From: Fibrobacter sp. UWB11
Lineage (GTDB): Bacteria; Fibrobacterota; Fibrobacteria; Fibrobacterales; Fibrobacteraceae
Reading direction: 5' to 3'
NCBI RefSeq assembly: GCF_900143015.1
Contig: NZ_FSRT01000002.1
Coordinates: 186,001-250,000 of the forward strand
DNA: 64,000 nucleotides
Position 1 is the first letter of the stretch. Every line of letters starts with the position of its first letter. A program made the translations under genes and the position numbers. A model generated the notes under the pieces. The model did no database searches and was not told the origin of the DNA. It saw only the letters and a list, made by a program, of their open reading frames with translations. Positions 26,220-34,581 of this stretch are shown piece by piece.

Positions 26220-26290
26220 TGACGTGAAAACTATATAAAAATGCGCCTCAAAAGGTGTTGCAATTGTCAAATTGTACAAGTTATCACAAT

Positions 26291-26405
26291 AAAATGCGGC
26301 CAAGCGGGGCGTTGCGGAAGACACGGCGAAGCCTGAGCGTCCCAATGTCCTTGGGAGGGAGTTCGCCGTTGCGGCTTAAGGCCTTCGCCCTATGTGACCG
26401 AGGCC
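26291..26405. other. GC-rich block with nested hairpins (candidate structured RNA or repeat)
   Basis: In an otherwise AT-rich gap, this block folds into nested stems: CGGCGAA (26324-26330) with TTCGCCG (26362-26368), inside it TCCCAA (26340-26345) with TTGGGA (26351-26356), then GGCCT (26380-26384) with AGGCC (26401-26405). It lies between the divergent helicase and TonB-like genes. I do not recognise it as a known RNA class. It could equally be a dispersed repeat. Confidence 0.35.
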
Positions 26406-26488
26406 ATAAGTCAATCATTTGCTCAATAGACACCACGAAAAAAGCCTTTTTCCCCAGATTAATGTATTTTTGAACTACGAATAAAACC

Positions 26489-27238
26489 ATGAAAAAGCTC
26501 GTTACATTTCTTTCCATCCTCTTGACGGCAAGTGTTGCTTTTGCGGCCGGTGGCGCGGCGTCTTTAGTTGCAGAGAAAAGTACCGCGAAAGGTTTTAATT
26601 ATTCGTGGCAAACGGAGCAACAATTTGTAAGAGATTGTTCTTTTGGGGCAAATGAACAAGTCTGCAAGTGCGTCATCAAAGAATTGGAAAGTGAATATAG
26701 CGAAGAGACGTATTTAAAGTTCGATGAGGACTTGAAAAACAATATCGAACATCCAGATTTTAGTTCCTTTTTGTCCAATGCCACAAAAAAATGCGATACA
26801 AAGGTCGCGAACAAGAACTATCACTCCGGCTACGGAGGTATTGGCGATGGCCCCGCCGGGATGCTTGGCGGTGGTGACTGTATCGCAACCAAAGCCAAAG
26901 GATCCATCAAGACTCCGTCTGAACGCAATGTCGACATGGGTGCTGGCAGTGGTCCTCGTTCCGCAGCGGACATCATGAAGACAGTCCGTCAGCGCACTCC
27001 AGGGCTTCGCCCCATCTATAACAAATACGTGAAGGAAAAACCGGGATTCCTGGGTAAGGTTACCTTGAGGTTTACTATTGCTCCGGGTGGCGAAATTATC
27101 AGCATCTACGTTGTATCTTCCACTACTGGTAACGACGAATTTGACAACGAAATCAAATCTGCTGTGAGTCGCTGGAAATTCGGCAAGGTGAAATCCGGCA
27201 ACACGACAGCAACCATTCCTTTCTCGTTCAGTGAGTAA
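26489..27238 (+). CDS. AgmX/TonB C-terminal domain protein, secreted
   Basis: A protein of 249 residues. MKKLVTFLSILLTASVAFAAGG is a cleavable signal peptide. Residues about 45-110 form a small helical domain with conserved cysteines (DCSFGANEQVCKCV and a later KKCDTK). A Gly-rich linker follows, then a TonB-like C-terminal domain (about 160-249: GLRPIYNKYVKEKPGFLGKV, IAPGGEIISIYVVSST, FGKVKSG), of the kind found in AgmX/PglI gliding-associated and energy-transduction proteins. Unlike true TonB it has no N-terminal transmembrane anchor visible after the signal. Probably a periplasmic partner of an envelope machine. It appears to be a single-gene unit. Confidence 0.75.
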   Translation: MKKLVTFLSILLTASVAFAAGGAASLVAEKSTAKGFNYSWQTEQQFVRDCSFGANEQVCKCVIKELESEYSEETYLKFDEDLKNNIEHPDFSSFLSNATKKCDTKVANKNYHSGYGGIGDGPAGMLGGGDCIATKAKGSIKTPSERNVDMGAGSGPRSAADIMKTVRQRTPGLRPIYNKYVKEKPGFLGKVTLRFTIAPGGEIISIYVVSSTTGNDEFDNEIKSAVSRWKFGKVKSGNTTATIPFSFSE

Positions 27239-27412
27239 TTCTGTTTGAGGATGCAGTCGAAGCCTCATTAGATTCAATGCTGGTTGTATGAGAATAATCG
27301 GAAAATCCGCTGTAACCCATTGTTGAGGACATGCCGATTATCCGACAAATTCTACTCATCCGAGACAAGCAGGTTCTGCTGGATCGCTTGGCGACGCTTT
27401 ACGGGAAAAACT

Positions 27413-28846
27413 TTATACCGTATTCCCCCTGAACAAATCTTCCATCGTGATTTCTTGTTGTGCAACGCTGTTGGCACCTTCGTCAACACCGTAGGTAGTT
27501 ACCATTGTAGGAACAATGGCGTACTTGGTTTTCGTTTTGGCACGGAATAGTTCGGCCCTGTCGCGAATGTAGTCGGCGTATTCTGCCGTCATCTGATACT
27601 TGCCCATAGCGAATTTAATTTCGCACAAGTTTATTGTCCTATCGGCTCTTGAAATAACCAAGTCAATTTGAGCACCTTTTTCAGAATCGCTTTTCGGCAC
27701 ATATCTCCACGCAGACACTTCCGTCGCAACGCCAGCAATACCCAGTTTCTGCTTTATCGCATCGACATGCGTCATGCAGACAAGTTCAAAAGTCTGTCCA
27801 AGCCAAGTTTCTACGCTATGCGAGTTGAAATGTTTACTCCACCATTGTTCATCAAGAGAGTTATTCGCCTGCACATACTTGAAATAAAAGAGAGTATAAA
27901 AATCAGACAACCGATAGATGGCGTCCTTGACCTTGTTACCAAGCTGGCTATATCGCAAAACAAAATCGCATCGTTCAAGGTTCTTCAGCACGGCTGTCAG
28001 TGTTTTGCCATCAAAATCGACCTTTTTGTCTATTTGGGAACGAGTCAAGCCTTCCTTATGGTTTGCCAACAATTGAGCCACTTGTACATAGTAATCCGCA
28101 TGGGCGAACAACGCGTTATACAGTTCGTCAAATTCAATTTTCAGTAGTGCGTTTTTACGGAAGAAAAGACGGTCGATGTTTTGGACAAGGCTCAAACGAG
28201 TGTCCAGCAAGCTCCAGTAAAACGGGACACCGCCCAAAATCATATACGCTTGGAGAATCTGGTATCTGTCCCATGCGCATTTCCTGGCACGGAGGTATTG
28301 TTCCGATTCATAAAGCGTAAAGGGATTCAGATAAATGCTGTTCGTAATGCGGCAATGCAACCCACCTTGGTTTTCAACGAGTTTGTCGATCATCCAGCTG
28401 GTTGCGCTACCTGTAGCAATAAACAATATATCTTTACGGCGTGCGGCCCAACCATTCCAAAAATTCTCGAACTCTTCAATAAAATCCGATTTTGGGGTAT
28501 CTATCCAGGGCATTTCGTCAAAAAAAATGACCTTTTTATGGTCACTAGACTGAGACTCGATCCATCCAGTTAATGAATCGAACGCATCGGACCAGTCGGT
28601 AAACACAGGTAATTCCGGCAAATGCGCATAATGTTTGATGACCTTTGCGAAATTACGCAATTGCTTTTTCACGGTTAGATTGTGACCGCCGACAAAAGAA
28701 AAGTCGTATTGACGGTTGAAGAATTCTTCGACAAGGAAGGTTTTGCCTACTCGGCGACGACCATAAACAACAACAAACTCCGACTGGTCACTTTTTAGGC
28801 ACCGGTCGAGCTCCCCTATTTCACGATTTCGTCCAATCAGGTTCAT
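27413..28846 (-). CDS. ATPase with C-terminal DUF234 nuclease-like domain
   Basis: A protein of 477 residues from ATG 28846 (GGGGGATT site upstream). Residues 1-220 are an archaeal-type P-loop ATPase (ATPase_2): Walker A GRRRVGKT at about 29-36 and Walker B KKVIFFDEMPW near 100. A winged-helix region follows (about 245-310), then DUF234, a PD-(D/E)XK-like fold with GAQIDLVI and LCEIKFAMG supplying the Asp and Glu-x-Lys. Proteins of this type are widespread and usually solitary; their role is poorly known. Two inverted repeats of identical geometry lie in front of it, suggesting tight or auto-regulated expression. Confidence 0.85.
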   Translation of the reverse strand: MNLIGRNREIGELDRCLKSDQSEFVVVYGRRRVGKTFLVEEFFNRQYDFSFVGGHNLTVKKQLRNFAKVIKHYAHLPELPVFTDWSDAFDSLTGWIESQSSDHKKVIFFDEMPWIDTPKSDFIEEFENFWNGWAARRKDILFIATGSATSWMIDKLVENQGGLHCRITNSIYLNPFTLYESEQYLRARKCAWDRYQILQAYMILGGVPFYWSLLDTRLSLVQNIDRLFFRKNALLKIEFDELYNALFAHADYYVQVAQLLANHKEGLTRSQIDKKVDFDGKTLTAVLKNLERCDFVLRYSQLGNKVKDAIYRLSDFYTLFYFKYVQANNSLDEQWWSKHFNSHSVETWLGQTFELVCMTHVDAIKQKLGIAGVATEVSAWRYVPKSDSEKGAQIDLVISRADRTINLCEIKFAMGKYQMTAEYADYIRDRAELFRAKTKTKYAIVPTMVTTYGVDEGANSVAQQEITMEDLFRGNTV

Positions 28847-28900
28847 CGGAATCCCCCATGTTGTTTTTTTTTTCAAAATATATAAAAATGAATCATATAT

Positions 28901-28937
28901 TTCCCCAAAAGCGATATTTTTTACGAGATTTTAGGAA
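28901..28937 (-). promoter_or_regulatory. Degenerate dyad 14-9-14 upstream of the ATPase gene
   Basis: Left arm TTCCCCAAAAGCGA (28901-28914) and right arm CGAGATTTTAGGAA (28924-28937) match the arms of the perfect dyad at 28963-28999 at most positions and share its 9-nt spacer. It stands about 55 nt before the ATPase start. Confidence 0.45.
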
Positions 28938-28962
28938 ATTATCCATCAAAAATAGCAGATAT

Positions 28963-28999
28963 TTCCCCAAATCTCAAAATTTTAATGAGATTTGGGGAA
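28963..28999. promoter_or_regulatory. Perfect dyad 14-9-14 between the ATPase gene and scpA
   Basis: TTCCCCAAATCTCA (28963-28976) and TGAGATTTGGGGAA (28986-28999) are exact reverse complements. It lies in the divergent gap, 62 bp from the degenerate copy, which is about six helical turns. Confidence 0.6.
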
Positions 29000-29084
29000 T
29001 TATTATTTTTGGACATTATTGGACATTTTAATGGACGTACACAACGGCTGGTCGCTATTCGCCTAGCTCCCCTCTTCTAATTTC

Positions 29085-29090
29085 TATATT
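29085..29090 (+). promoter_or_regulatory. Possible -10 element of scpA (leaderless transcript)
   Basis: TATATT ends 8 nt before the scpA ATG and no Shine-Dalgarno sequence lies between them. If this is the -10 box, the mRNA would start at or next to the start codon. Confidence 0.3.
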
Positions 29091-29098
29091 ATACTTCA

Positions 29099-31114
29099 AT
29101 GGTTGATTCCGAAGTTCTTGAGCAAGAAGACTACGAAGTAAAAATCGGTTCGTTTAACGGGCCGATGGATTTGCTTGTCTATCTCGTTCAGAAAAAGGAA
29201 ATGACGCTGGACCAGATTCCCATTGCAGAAATCGCAGACGACTTTCTCAAATGGGTGAACGAGTATTCCGAAACAGATCTTTCCAAGGCTGGCGACTTCC
29301 TGTTTATGGCAAGCCGCTTGATGGCGCTCAAGGTGCAGGAGTTGCTCCCGGCCGAAGAACGCGATCCGGAGATGGAAGAGGAATACAACGAAGACCGCGA
29401 AAAGCTCATGAAGGAAATGTTGGAATACCAGCGTTTCAAGCAGGTGGCTAGCGGTCTCCAGGAAATGGAAGCGAAAAACTTCGGTACGTATTCCCGTGGG
29501 CGTCTTGAAAAAACGCAGAGCGACGACGACACGCTCGCCGATGCAAACATTTGGCAGCTTTTCCGCGCCTACCAAAAGAGCTTAAAGACAAAGATTTCCG
29601 AGACGATTCACCATATTGAATTGGACTACGTGACGATTCAGGACCGTCAGCAGGCAATCAACAACTTCTTGAATGTGCATGGTCGTGCGCTTTTCGAAGA
29701 CTTGCTCGACAACGATTCACATCCGATTGTCGCAGCGGTGACGTTCATGGCAATGCTCGAAATGATCAAGACGGACGATATCGTTTTCCGTCAGAGTGAA
29801 CTTTTCGGACCGATTTGGATTTACCGCAAGAAGAACAACCCCGAGTATGCCGACGAAATGGCACACGAGACCGTGTTCTTCAGCAAGGATCCCGAAGTCA
29901 AGTCGGGACTCGTGGATACCATCCGCAGCCAGGCGATTGCACGTTCCAAGGAAAAGAGCGTGGGCGACCTTGCCGCGACGATGCGCGAGGCCGTCCTTTG
30001 GACGGAGCGTGGCAGGAACGTTACGGACGAAGACCTCAATGCCATGCTCGAAGGTCGCGAAGATATTTCCGAAGTGCAGGACAATCCGTTTGCAGATATG
30101 ATTGCGGAAGCAGATGCTGCCGAAGGCGCAATGCAGGCAGCAAGCGCGCCAGACGCAAACGCACAAACGCCGGCACAAGATGCAGCGCAATCTAGCGATA
30201 TGCAGTCTGCATCAGCATCGGCGCAGTTTAGCGAAGCGCAGCCCACAACTCCGGAAAACGTCGAAGCTGTACCGGGTCAAGACACCGCGCAGTCCACAGA
30301 AGCATCCACAATCGAAGACGCAGCCATCCCGACAATCGAATCTGGCGCATCTCGTAGCGAAGCGGACTCTGAAGCCGACGTAGGAACAAAGTCAAACGCA
30401 AGTGTTCTCGAAGACATTGTCGAAACGTCACATGTCATTGAACCGGCTCACTCATTCGAACCGGTGGATGAATCTGATGAAGTCGAAGAACTTGACGAAG
30501 ATGAAGGTGAATCCGCGGACACAATTGTTGCAGGCAACATAAACGATGTTCAAGGTTTGAACGAACAAGCGGTCCAGCAGATGAGCGATGAAGAGTTTGC
30601 CGCCTTTATGCAGAAGGCACAGGCTTTCTACAACAACGCAAGTTCCGCGCAGTCAGCAACTCACTCTGCGCAGTCCGCAACATCCGCTCAGTCAACATCC
30701 GCGCAGCCAAGCTCCGCGGCATCTCGCAGCACGTCCTCTTACGATTCATACAAATCCAGCGCTTGGGACGAGCCCGCACCGGCGGCAGTTCAATCAGTTC
30801 AAAAAGAAGAGCCCGAAGAAGACAAGTATTCATCTTACAGTTTCGGCAACGAAATGACTGACGAAGAATACATTGCCTACTTGAACCGCAGCGCCCGCTC
30901 AAGCCGCAAGGAAGAATCAAAGTCAGCGGCATCCACATCAAGCGCAGCTCCCGAGAAGTCCGCAACTTCCGAGAAACCTAAGAAAAAGTCCTTTATGCCC
31001 GAAGATGACGAAGGCGGAATGACCGACGAAGAATACCAGGCTTATCTCGCCGAGCATGGCGACGATGATGAAGACGAAGAAGGCCCCGTTGTCTACGGAG
31101 CCGGCAAAAATTAA
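29099..31114 (+). CDS. scpA: Segregation and condensation protein ScpA with long C-terminal extension
   Basis: ScpA is the kleisin subunit of the SMC-ScpAB complex that compacts and segregates chromosomes. Residues 1 to about 260 match the family: VKIGSFNGPMDLLVYLVQKKE, then IAEIADDFLKW and FLFMASRLMALKVQELLP. The usual length is about 250 residues, but this protein has 671. The extra 400 are low-complexity, rich in Ala, Ser, Gln, Glu and Asp. They contain three copies of a short motif: MSDEEFAAFM at 495, MTDEEYIAYL at 586 and MTDEEYQAYL at 641. No scpB or smc is adjacent. The start is fixed by the conserved N-terminus. The tail may be a flexible arm that binds a partner through the repeated motif; this is inference. 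Confidence 0.88.
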   Translation: MVDSEVLEQEDYEVKIGSFNGPMDLLVYLVQKKEMTLDQIPIAEIADDFLKWVNEYSETDLSKAGDFLFMASRLMALKVQELLPAEERDPEMEEEYNEDREKLMKEMLEYQRFKQVASGLQEMEAKNFGTYSRGRLEKTQSDDDTLADANIWQLFRAYQKSLKTKISETIHHIELDYVTIQDRQQAINNFLNVHGRALFEDLLDNDSHPIVAAVTFMAMLEMIKTDDIVFRQSELFGPIWIYRKKNNPEYADEMAHETVFFSKDPEVKSGLVDTIRSQAIARSKEKSVGDLAATMREAVLWTERGRNVTDEDLNAMLEGREDISEVQDNPFADMIAEADAAEGAMQAASAPDANAQTPAQDAAQSSDMQSASASAQFSEAQPTTPENVEAVPGQDTAQSTEASTIEDAAIPTIESGASRSEADSEADVGTKSNASVLEDIVETSHVIEPAHSFEPVDESDEVEELDEDEGESADTIVAGNINDVQGLNEQAVQQMSDEEFAAFMQKAQAFYNNASSAQSATHSAQSATSAQSTSAQPSSAASRSTSSYDSYKSSAWDEPAPAAVQSVQKEEPEEDKYSSYSFGNEMTDEEYIAYLNRSARSSRKEESKSAASTSSAAPEKSATSEKPKKKSFMPEDDEGGMTDEEYQAYLAEHGDDDEDEEGPVVYGAGKN

Positions 31115-31129
31115 TTTTTATTGATAGCG

Positions 31130-31762
31130 CTAAAGCGTTTTTTTAACGCTCCAGCTTCTCATTTTCAAGCCATCTCGGACAGCAATATCGCGTTCATCAA
31201 AAACCTCAAAATTATTCTTCTTATAGAACGCAAGATTTTTCTCTGAGTTTGTGAACAAAGTCAGTTGCTTACCTCCATGTTCACGAATGTATTCTTCCAT
31301 AAACGCAACAAGCTGTGTACCAACACCCTTTCCTTGATATGGCGGGTCCACTGTCAACGAACTGCAATACCAAATATTTTCGCCATTGTGCTGGTAATCA
31401 TGACATGGAGTCCCTGCTGTTTCATCCATATTAACCCAAGCATTCACACGTTTTATGCCTGCGCTAAAATAGACATTCCACCAGCCATGAAGTAGGAACT
31501 GTAAATCCGACGGTCTCTTGTAATGCGGATCTTCGAGCACAGTCAAGCCTACAATTTTCCCGTCTACTTTAGCCATCAAGAAATGCGACTTTTTCAAAAT
31601 CGCGCGCCACGTTCCGTACAAAACGGACCGTATCACCTTATGCCTCAAGCCCAAATCCGGGAAAAAACTTATAAAGTACTCGTAATTCTCATAAGCTCTG
31701 ACAGAAAGCGCCACAGCTTCATTGAGTTCCTCACGTTTCAGCACTCCAAATTCGATTCCCAT
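31130..31762 (-). CDS. GNAT family N-acetyltransferase
   Basis: A protein of 210 residues with the GNAT acetyl-CoA-binding motif VDPPYQGKGVGTQLVAFMEEY and the closing NLAFYKKNNFEV strand-helix. No membrane segment. The substrate cannot be told from the sequence; the overall pattern resembles the small-molecule acetyltransferases often encoded next to aminoglycoside-kinase-like genes, two of which lie just upstream on the same strand. It is convergent with scpA with a gap of only 15 nt. Confidence 0.85.
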   Translation of the reverse strand: MGIEFGVLKREELNEAVALSVRAYENYEYFISFFPDLGLRHKVIRSVLYGTWRAILKKSHFLMAKVDGKIVGLTVLEDPHYKRPSDLQFLLHGWWNVYFSAGIKRVNAWVNMDETAGTPCHDYQHNGENIWYCSSLTVDPPYQGKGVGTQLVAFMEEYIREHGGKQLTLFTNSEKNLAFYKKNNFEVFDERDIAVRDGLKMRSWSVKKTL

Positions 31763-31855
31763 TACAAAGCTCCGTTCTCTCTACATAAAATAGAAACAAT
31801 TCTAGCGCTATGATATGTTTTTCCACCATATATGCAAAATATATGCGAAAACATG

Positions 31856-32704
31856 CTATCCAAATAATTTAGCGATATACGGGTAGGCTTCATCCGGCAA
31901 AGTGAAATGCTTTGCGATATAGAACATATAAGGAATCTTGACTGCTGCAAACGGCAAAATCCGTTTCGTGGCTTCCGCGATTTTCTGCGGGTCCGTCGTT
32001 CCCAAATAAGCAGAGAAGAAAATGTTCCAATGAGCCAAAAGTTCTTCTTTATTCATGTGGAAAACAAGATCCGCCTTTTGCTCATCCATTCTGTTCGTCA
32101 TGCTCCACAACATTCCCAAATCCCAACCAGGGTCACCATAGCCGAAATCGCCCATATCAATCCAAAGTGTTCGCTTTCCATCGGTAATGACATTGCTGAT
32201 TTGCAAATCGCCATGAAGGCAAGTCGGGGTGTCGGGAACCGTATCGATAAAAGCCAAGGCCTTTTGCTTGTAAAAGTCAGGAACTACAGCCTTTTCAAGA
32301 TAAAAGCGATGGAATTTTTCCTTTGTAGACACAAGCTTCGTCGTATCCGCTTTCGTCGAATGGAGTTTCTTAGCCATTTCTGCAAATATCAAAGAAAGCT
32401 CTTGCAAACGACCCGGCTCTTCTGAAATAATTCTCGAAAAAGAGCGCTTATTTCGGATAAGTTCATATTCAGCACCAAAGCGTTCACCATCCGTTATCAA
32501 GCGAATTGGTTTTGGAGTCGGAACTCCCAAATCAAAAGCTGAGCAAGATGTCAAAAAATCTTTTTTAGCACAGTCCGCTTCGAATCCGGGGTGATAAAGT
32601 TTCGCAATCGTATCGCGAGTCTTGTGCGTGTATGCGATTGAAGTCGCACCTTCACCGGTCGCTACATAATCATCTAAATTGATTTTTTCAACTTCTTCAG
32701 ACAT
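31856..32704 (-). CDS. Aminoglycoside phosphotransferase/choline kinase-like protein 1
   Basis: A protein of 282 residues with a protein-kinase-like fold. The catalytic loop CLHGDLQISNV carries the catalytic Asp and Asn, and WIDMGDFGYGDPGWDLG is the metal-binding segment. The N-terminal lobe includes GEGATSIAY and the lysine in TIAKLYH. The family phosphorylates small hydroxylated molecules (antibiotics, choline, fructosamines); the substrate here is unknown. It follows a homologue by 11 nt and has AGAGAGG as ribosome-binding site. The pair likely arose by tandem duplication. Confidence 0.82.
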   Translation of the reverse strand: MSEEVEKINLDDYVATGEGATSIAYTHKTRDTIAKLYHPGFEADCAKKDFLTSCSAFDLGVPTPKPIRLITDGERFGAEYELIRNKRSFSRIISEEPGRLQELSLIFAEMAKKLHSTKADTTKLVSTKEKFHRFYLEKAVVPDFYKQKALAFIDTVPDTPTCLHGDLQISNVITDGKRTLWIDMGDFGYGDPGWDLGMLWSMTNRMDEQKADLVFHMNKEELLAHWNIFFSAYLGTTDPQKIAEATKRILPFAAVKIPYMFYIAKHFTLPDEAYPYIAKLFG

Positions 32705-32715
32705 AACAGCCTCTC

Positions 32716-33573
32716 TTAATAAAACTTTTCGACCAGGGAATGAACCAATCCTGCAAACAACTTCTTATAAGCTTCAGGAGTCGGCATCAAGATTGAACGG
32801 ATACAAGCATCCAAAGGAGCAAACTTGCCAGCAAGAGCAGTGAAGGCGGAAATGTCCTTATTCCCCGTGTAGGCCTCAGCAAACGCATTCCAGAAGTTTT
32901 TCAACTGTTCCTGCGACATGTGGAAAATTTCCTGCGCTGCCGGGAACTGAGAATAAACTTGGCAAGTCATGAAAAAATGCCCTATATCGAACATTGGCGA
33001 ACCGTGACTAAACCAGCCAAGATCAATCCAATAAGGTTTACCATCGGCAGAAATAATCAGGTTACCCATCTGGAAATCACCATGCAAGCAGGTTTTCTCG
33101 TCTTCTATACTCTGAACAAACGCCCGCAATTTTTCCCGATCATCATCAGCAACAAAATCAGACGCATCAATCCCCTTCAAGGCAAGATCCTTGCGGCTTG
33201 GGAAAAACTCCGTATCGCAAGGCGTTGCATGCAGTTGCAAACCCATCGAAGCAAGCAACTTAGCCATTTCACTGATACGAGACGGATCATCGGAGCAAAT
33301 ACGCGAAAGAGACTTTTTTCCCTTAATGATTTCTACGAGCTGACCGTAACCATCCCCCACACGCACCATATCAAACATACGAGGAGTCGGGATTCCCAAA
33401 TCAAAAACATGCTGAGCGGCATCACGTTCTTGTTTTACTGTTGCCTCATCGCAACGAGGCGGGTTATTCACTTTCAAGAGGAAATCAGGATGACCGGGAT
33501 GCACATAAGTTTTTCCGTTACCGCCCTCGCCCACCTGTGTCCAGGTACTAATATCAATATTCTGGTATTCCAT
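32716..33573 (-). CDS. Aminoglycoside phosphotransferase/choline kinase-like protein 2
   Basis: A protein of 285 residues, homologous to the next gene downstream. Catalytic loop CLHGDFQMGNL and metal segment WIDLGWFSHGSPMFDIG; N-lobe GEGGNGKTY and LLKVNN. Shared phrases with its neighbour include FDLGIPTPR and the SLSRI-x-S(D/E)(D/E)P-x-R motif, so they are recent enough paralogues to align throughout. First gene of a short operon that continues through the second kinase and perhaps the GNAT. Substrate unknown; resistance or small-molecule salvage are both possible. Confidence 0.82.
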   Translation of the reverse strand: MEYQNIDISTWTQVGEGGNGKTYVHPGHPDFLLKVNNPPRCDEATVKQERDAAQHVFDLGIPTPRMFDMVRVGDGYGQLVEIIKGKKSLSRICSDDPSRISEMAKLLASMGLQLHATPCDTEFFPSRKDLALKGIDASDFVADDDREKLRAFVQSIEDEKTCLHGDFQMGNLIISADGKPYWIDLGWFSHGSPMFDIGHFFMTCQVYSQFPAAQEIFHMSQEQLKNFWNAFAEAYTGNKDISAFTALAGKFAPLDACIRSILMPTPEAYKKLFAGLVHSLVEKFY

Positions 33574-33701
33574 TTTTGCTCCCTAGAAAATGTTTCTCCT
33601 TATAAAGATATCGCTTTTTCTTTAGAAAAGAACAAAAAGAATTTGGCAGATACTCCAAATTATTTGATAATAGCGAGTTTTATTGCGAAATCAACAAAAA
33701 A

Positions 33702-33719
33702 GCCCCGCCGAAGCGAGGC
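33702..33719. terminator. Bidirectional terminator
   Basis: GCCCCGC (33702-33708) and GCGAGGC (33713-33719) form a GC stem with a CGAA loop, flanked by A-runs before and after, so it can work on both strands. It ends the zinc peptidase transcript. Confidence 0.7.
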
Positions 33720-33734
33720 AAAAAAAAACAGGCG

Positions 33735-33756
33735 ATCCCGGAACACAGTCCGGGAT
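33735..33756. repeat. Dispersed hairpin repeat, variant copy
   Basis: ATCCCGG (33735-33741) pairs with CCGGGAT (33750-33756); reading the minus strand it begins TGTCATCCCGG and ends CCGGGATCGCC, a variant of the GTCATTCCC family. Confidence 0.6.
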
Positions 33757-33769
33757 GACAAAGCAATCG

Positions 33770-34486
33770 TTAATCGTCGCGGCGGCCGCCGAGTAATCCG
33801 GCTCGATAAGCCCAGTAGAGCAACTGCAAAACAGAGGATATTGCAGCAGCAACATACGTGAGGCCAGCGGCAAAAAGCACACCCGAAACGGTGTTATATT
33901 CACGCCCTTGGGCAACAACTTCCATGCGAGCCAAAGCCTTCTTGGCGCGAGACGAAGCGTCAAATTCAACAGGCACGGTCACCAACGAGAAAAGTGTTGC
34001 AAGACCAAAGAGCACAACGCCGACAACCGCGAGAGATTGACCAAGCGCCTTGCCCATGCCCATGAGCATAATGCCGATAATCACAAGCCACGGGCCGAGA
34101 TTGGAACCGATATTTGCGGCAGGGACAATTGCAGAACGGAGCCACAGCGGGAAATAACCTTCGGCATGCTGGATAGCGTGACCGACTTCATGCGCGGCAA
34201 CTCCTGCGGCACTTGCATTGCGGCCGGAATAAACTTCTGGTGACAAGTTCAGAGTCTTGTTCAGCGGGTTGTAATGGTCCGACAAAAAGCCCTGGTGCTT
34301 GAGGATTTTCACATCGGTAATGCCAGCTTCCATTAGGATAGCCTTGGCAACATCGGCACCGGTAAGGCCGCTAGAAATCGTGACTTTTTGGCCAGCAGCA
34401 AAACGCGTTTTGACCAACAGAGAAACCGCGCCCGAAAGGACGAGCGTGATTACGAGAATTCCCATGTATAAAGGATCGAACATCAT
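33770..34486 (-). CDS. Membrane zinc metallopeptidase (Zn_peptidase_2 / YugP family)
   Basis: A protein of 238 residues with an N-terminal membrane helix (PLYMGILVITLVLSGAVSLLV), the zinc motif HEVGHAIQH at about residues 99-107, then three to four further hydrophobic segments. NKTLNLSPEVYSGRNASAAGVAAHE before the motif is characteristic of the family. Length is normal. These enzymes are membrane-embedded with the active site near the membrane; substrates are mostly unknown. ATG 34486 and the next codon are both Met. Confidence 0.9.
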   Translation of the reverse strand: MMFDPLYMGILVITLVLSGAVSLLVKTRFAAGQKVTISSGLTGADVAKAILMEAGITDVKILKHQGFLSDHYNPLNKTLNLSPEVYSGRNASAAGVAAHEVGHAIQHAEGYFPLWLRSAIVPAANIGSNLGPWLVIIGIMLMGMGKALGQSLAVVGVVLFGLATLFSLVTVPVEFDASSRAKKALARMEVVAQGREYNTVSGVLFAAGLTYVAAAISSVLQLLYWAYRAGLLGGRRDD

Positions 34487-34581
34487 AATTTTAGTTCCTT
34501 AATTTCACTATTCAATTTACAAAAAGAATGGCGAAAGCGACTGTGATTTCGTCACTCTTTTTTGCTTATTGTCGCCGATTT

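Noticed and set aside
26220-26345. N-terminal extension of the exonuclease-helicase to ATG 26345
   Set aside because: The extension crosses a GC-rich hairpin block, shows no domain sequence, and the exonuclease motif VFLDIEV begins right after a GTG start at 26219.
28847-28876. Start of the ATPase-DUF234 gene at 28876
   Set aside because: The ten extra codons are an A-rich run without a ribosome-binding site, whereas ATG 28846 has a GGGGGATT site and begins MNLIGRNREI, typical of the family.
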